This document shows, piece after piece, positions 62,655-64,000 of a stretch of DNA of 64,000 nucleotides (position 1 is the stretch's first letter; every line of letters starts with the position of its first letter). Below the pieces are notes generated by a model, which had not been told where the DNA came from, did not search any database, and saw only the letters and a program-made list of their open reading frames with translations. This DNA is from an uncultured bacterium. GTDB taxonomy: Bacteria; Bacillota; Negativicutes; Veillonellales; Veillonellaceae. The stretch covers positions 1 to 64,000 of the forward strand of contig CAJMLW010000008.1 of NCBI GenBank assembly GCA_905214495.1, given 5' to 3'. Both the position numbers and the translations under genes were made by a program.

Positions 62655-62902
62655 TATCTTTATTATTTGCAAATAATACAAACATATGTGCTTATCAATA
62701 TCACTATTGTGAGAATAAAAAATGCAAGTCTTAATTTCAATGTATAGAAAATAGGAATAGGAATATAAAATAATTCTTCATTTTTATATTATAATTCTTA
62801 AAACACGATTTTTACATCCCATTCTTAATGCATTCCTTTTTTGTCAACACTTTCTATTATGCTAAATATGAATACCTATTCAAAAACCAAACATTATACC
62901 GA

Positions 62903-62931
62903 TACACAAAGCATAAAAATTGTTGTATAAT
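62903..62931 (+). promoter_or_regulatory. Promoter of the HD-GYP-like gene
   Basis: TACACA (62903-62908), 17-bp spacer, TATAAT (62926-62931). The -10 is perfect, the -35 matches at four of six positions. Confidence 0.55.
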
Positions 62932-62936
62932 ACGAA

Positions 62937-63013
62937 TACTATTAAAGAAGAACGGACTATAAGTTGTACGATGTAAAGTCCTTGGGGTTTGGACTTTACA
63001 TATTTGTATAGTA
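62937..63013 (+). promoter_or_regulatory. Structured leader of the HD-GYP-like gene
   Basis: An 11-bp perfect stem (62971-62981 with 62991-63001) with a 9-nt loop, enclosed by an outer 6-bp pairing (62937-62942 with 63008-63013). It ends just before the RBS GAGGGG. No match to a riboswitch class that I can recognise. Confidence 0.5.
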
Positions 63014-63025
63014 GAGGGGTTTATT

Positions 63026-63628
63026 ATGTTTATGTTATCATTGATGCAGCCATCCGGGCTGTATGAACTGGAGAAAGATAGTTTAGAGGCCATTAGTGCT
63101 CAACTATTACAAATGATACAAATGAAAAGCTATCACTTGTATACACACTCTGTACAAGTCTCCAATTATGCAGTTAGTATTGCTGCAAAAATGGGATTGC
63201 CATTAAATGAAATTGAACAAATCCGTCATGCTGCACTATTACATGATGTAGGTCTTTTGATGATTCCTAATGCGATGATTCAAAAAGCACCATACTTGAA
63301 CAAGCAAGAAATGTCAAAATATAAACAACATGCTGCTAGTGGTGCTAATATGATTGAAAACTATCCATGTTGTCAACAAATCCTATCATATATTCGTTAC
63401 CATCATGAAAAATGGGACGGCTCCGGATATCCAAAACATTTACGTGGCGCCAACATTCCACTTGGGGCACGTATCATTGCTGTTGCGGATTACTATGATT
63501 CCACTGTGAATCCATCCACTGAATTTTGGGCAAAAACAAAAGCTAAAGCAAAAGAAGAATTGTTTAGCGCATCAGGTTCCCTATTTGATCCAGATGTTGT
63601 AAAAGCATTTATCGATGTACTAGGTTAA
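63026..63628 (+). CDS. HD-GYP-like domain protein (degenerate)
   Basis: 200 aa, almost only an HD-GYP domain, no membrane or sensor domain. HHEKWDGSGYPKHLRG is a clear HD-GYP signature, and HAALLHDVG carries the HD pair. However, the conserved HDxGK Lys is Leu (HDVGLL), and the usual D.(F/Y)DA(L/M)T..RPY region reads DYYDSTVNP. HD-GYP proteins hydrolyse cyclic di-GMP; the changes make activity uncertain. SD GAGGGG at 6 nt. Own promoter and leader; convergent with comF. Confidence 0.88.
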   Translation: MFMLSLMQPSGLYELEKDSLEAISAQLLQMIQMKSYHLYTHSVQVSNYAVSIAAKMGLPLNEIEQIRHAALLHDVGLLMIPNAMIQKAPYLNKQEMSKYKQHAASGANMIENYPCCQQILSYIRYHHEKWDGSGYPKHLRGANIPLGARIIAVADYYDSTVNPSTEFWAKTKAKAKEELFSASGSLFDPDVVKAFIDVLG

Positions 63629-63639
63629 ACAACATAATT

Positions 63640-63674
63640 AAGGCTGTAATAGAACTAAAATCTATTACAGCCTT
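63640..63674 (+). terminator. Terminator between the HD-GYP-like gene and comF
   Basis: Perfect 14-bp stem (63640-63653 with 63661-63674), 7-nt loop, T-rich on plus (TTATTTTT). It probably serves both convergent genes. Confidence 0.85.
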
Positions 63675-63680
63675 TTATTT

Positions 63681-64000
63681 TTAAAAACTACCACTAGCTA
63701 ATGTCAATGCTTCAATATATTGAGGATGATATGCTTTTAGTATTCGTGCAGCTGACTCTAAGGTAGCTCCTGTCGTAAATATATCATCAACTAATAAAAT
63801 CCGCTTGTCATATAACAACGAGGAATCGAAAGTTTCCTTCCACATAAATGCCTTATCGATTGTGCTATGACGTTCACTACCAGATAAGCTCCACATTTCT
63901 TTATGGGTATCCATTTTATATAAACAATCAAACCATTTATAACAGACCTCTTTTTCAGTATTATATTCTATAACTCCATTTACACTAGCATTTCTTCTAT
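63681..64000 (-). CDS. comF: ComF family phosphoribosyltransferase-like protein (partial)
   Basis: C-terminal 106 residues; the gene runs off the right edge with an open frame. It carries the PRPP-binding motif RILLVDDIFTTGATL and the ER...AF segment before it, as in ComFC, which works with ComFA in natural transformation. The zinc-finger N-terminus is outside the window. Its place upstream of hpf-secA-prfB repeats the Bacillus comFC-hpf-secA-prfB order, with other genes inserted. Confidence 0.88.
   Translation of the reverse strand, partial: RRNASVNGVIEYNTEKEVCYKWFDCLYKMDTHKEMWSLSGSERHSTIDKAFMWKETFDSSLLYDKRILLVDDIFTTGATLESAARILKAYHPQYIEALTLASGSF

Larger units (their letters stand above)
62619..63025. 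other. Intergenic region between the ncRNA and the HD-GYP-like gene
   Basis: 407 bp. Holds the ncRNA promoter (minus), the HD-GYP-like gene promoter and structured leader (plus). Between about 62660 and 62900 I see only AT-rich DNA; short open frames there have no RBS. Confidence 0.7.

Noticed and set aside
62541..62747. 68-codon plus-strand frame
   Set aside because: It lies over the structured minus-strand RNA and the AT-rich region beyond, without an RBS.
62842..62847. Consensus TTGACA on the minus strand
   Set aside because: No -10-like hexamer at 16-18 bp spacing; treated as chance.
62857..63093. 78-codon minus-strand frame
   Set aside because: It covers the HD-GYP-like gene's promoter, leader and start; no SD and no family resemblance.

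Overview
The window is one chromosomal segment of a low-GC, outer-membrane-bearing Firmicute of the class Negativicutes, most probably Veillonella. The evidence is the AT-rich composition, an IspH-ribosomal protein S1 fusion, a phosphoethanolamine-transferase-like enzyme of the LPS-modifying type beside otherwise Firmicute gene orders (pknB-stp-rlmN-rsmB, scpA-scpB-rluB, hpf-secA-prfB), CvfB and CsaB. There are no insertion sequences, phage genes, rRNA genes or CRISPR arrays. Almost every gene is on the minus strand; only rqcH, the phosphoethanolamine-transferase-like gene and an HD-GYP-like gene are on plus.

Layout, left to right (minus-strand operons read right to left). 0.2-11.2 kb: priA-def-fmt-DUF116-rsmB-rlmN-stp-pknB-rsgA-rpe (replication restart, N-formylation and deformylation, rRNA methylation, Ser/Thr signalling, ribosome assembly). 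11.3-12.7 kb: metK behind a complete SAM-I riboswitch with visible terminator and antiterminator. 12.7-17.7 kb: yicC-remA-gmk-rpoZ-coaBC-SulP. 17.8-19.5 kb: rqcH (+). 19.6-26.8 kb: rsmD-coaD-coiled-coil protein; der-plsY-gpsA; plsC-ispH/rpsA. 26.8-30.9 kb: scpA-scpB-rluB-FAD oxidoreductase-cmk. 31.0-32.9 kb: phosphoethanolamine-transferase-like gene (+). 32.9-33.9 kb: DUF523 and a five-tRNA array (Asp-Phe-Gly-Cys-Leu) with a consensus promoter and terminator. 33.9-45.1 kb: obgE-yhbY-proB-proA-(new 48-codon gene)-nadD-yqeK-LCP-rsfS-cvfB-trkA-trkH-MBL hydrolase. 45.1-49.0 kb: ftsE-ftsX-M23 peptidase-S41 protease. 49.0-50.8 kb: split transketolase. 50.8-54.7 kb: DUF2993, DUF5693 and csaB, envelope-related. 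54.7-59.5 kb: csp, hpf, secA, prfB. 60-62.2 kb: glnHPQ amino-acid ABC importer. 62.4-62.6 kb: a free-standing structured RNA. 63.0-64.0 kb: HD-GYP-like protein (+) and the end of comF (-).

Most worth a second look: (1) prfB has the programmed +1 frameshift layout, but the in-frame stop is UAA, not the usual RF2-specific UGA; (2) a ~227-nt structured RNA with its own promoter and terminator lies between comF and hpf, consistent with the poorly understood raiA-motif RNA; (3) an overlooked 48-aa membrane protein is wired into proA-nadD by overlapping stop/start codons; (4) several promoters are built into the upstream gene's terminator (secA clearest; der and priA similar); (5) TGTATA half-sites and a perfect 14-bp palindrome are clustered between that RNA and glnH. 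Several genes use TTG starts, chosen here by Shine-Dalgarno (SD) position.
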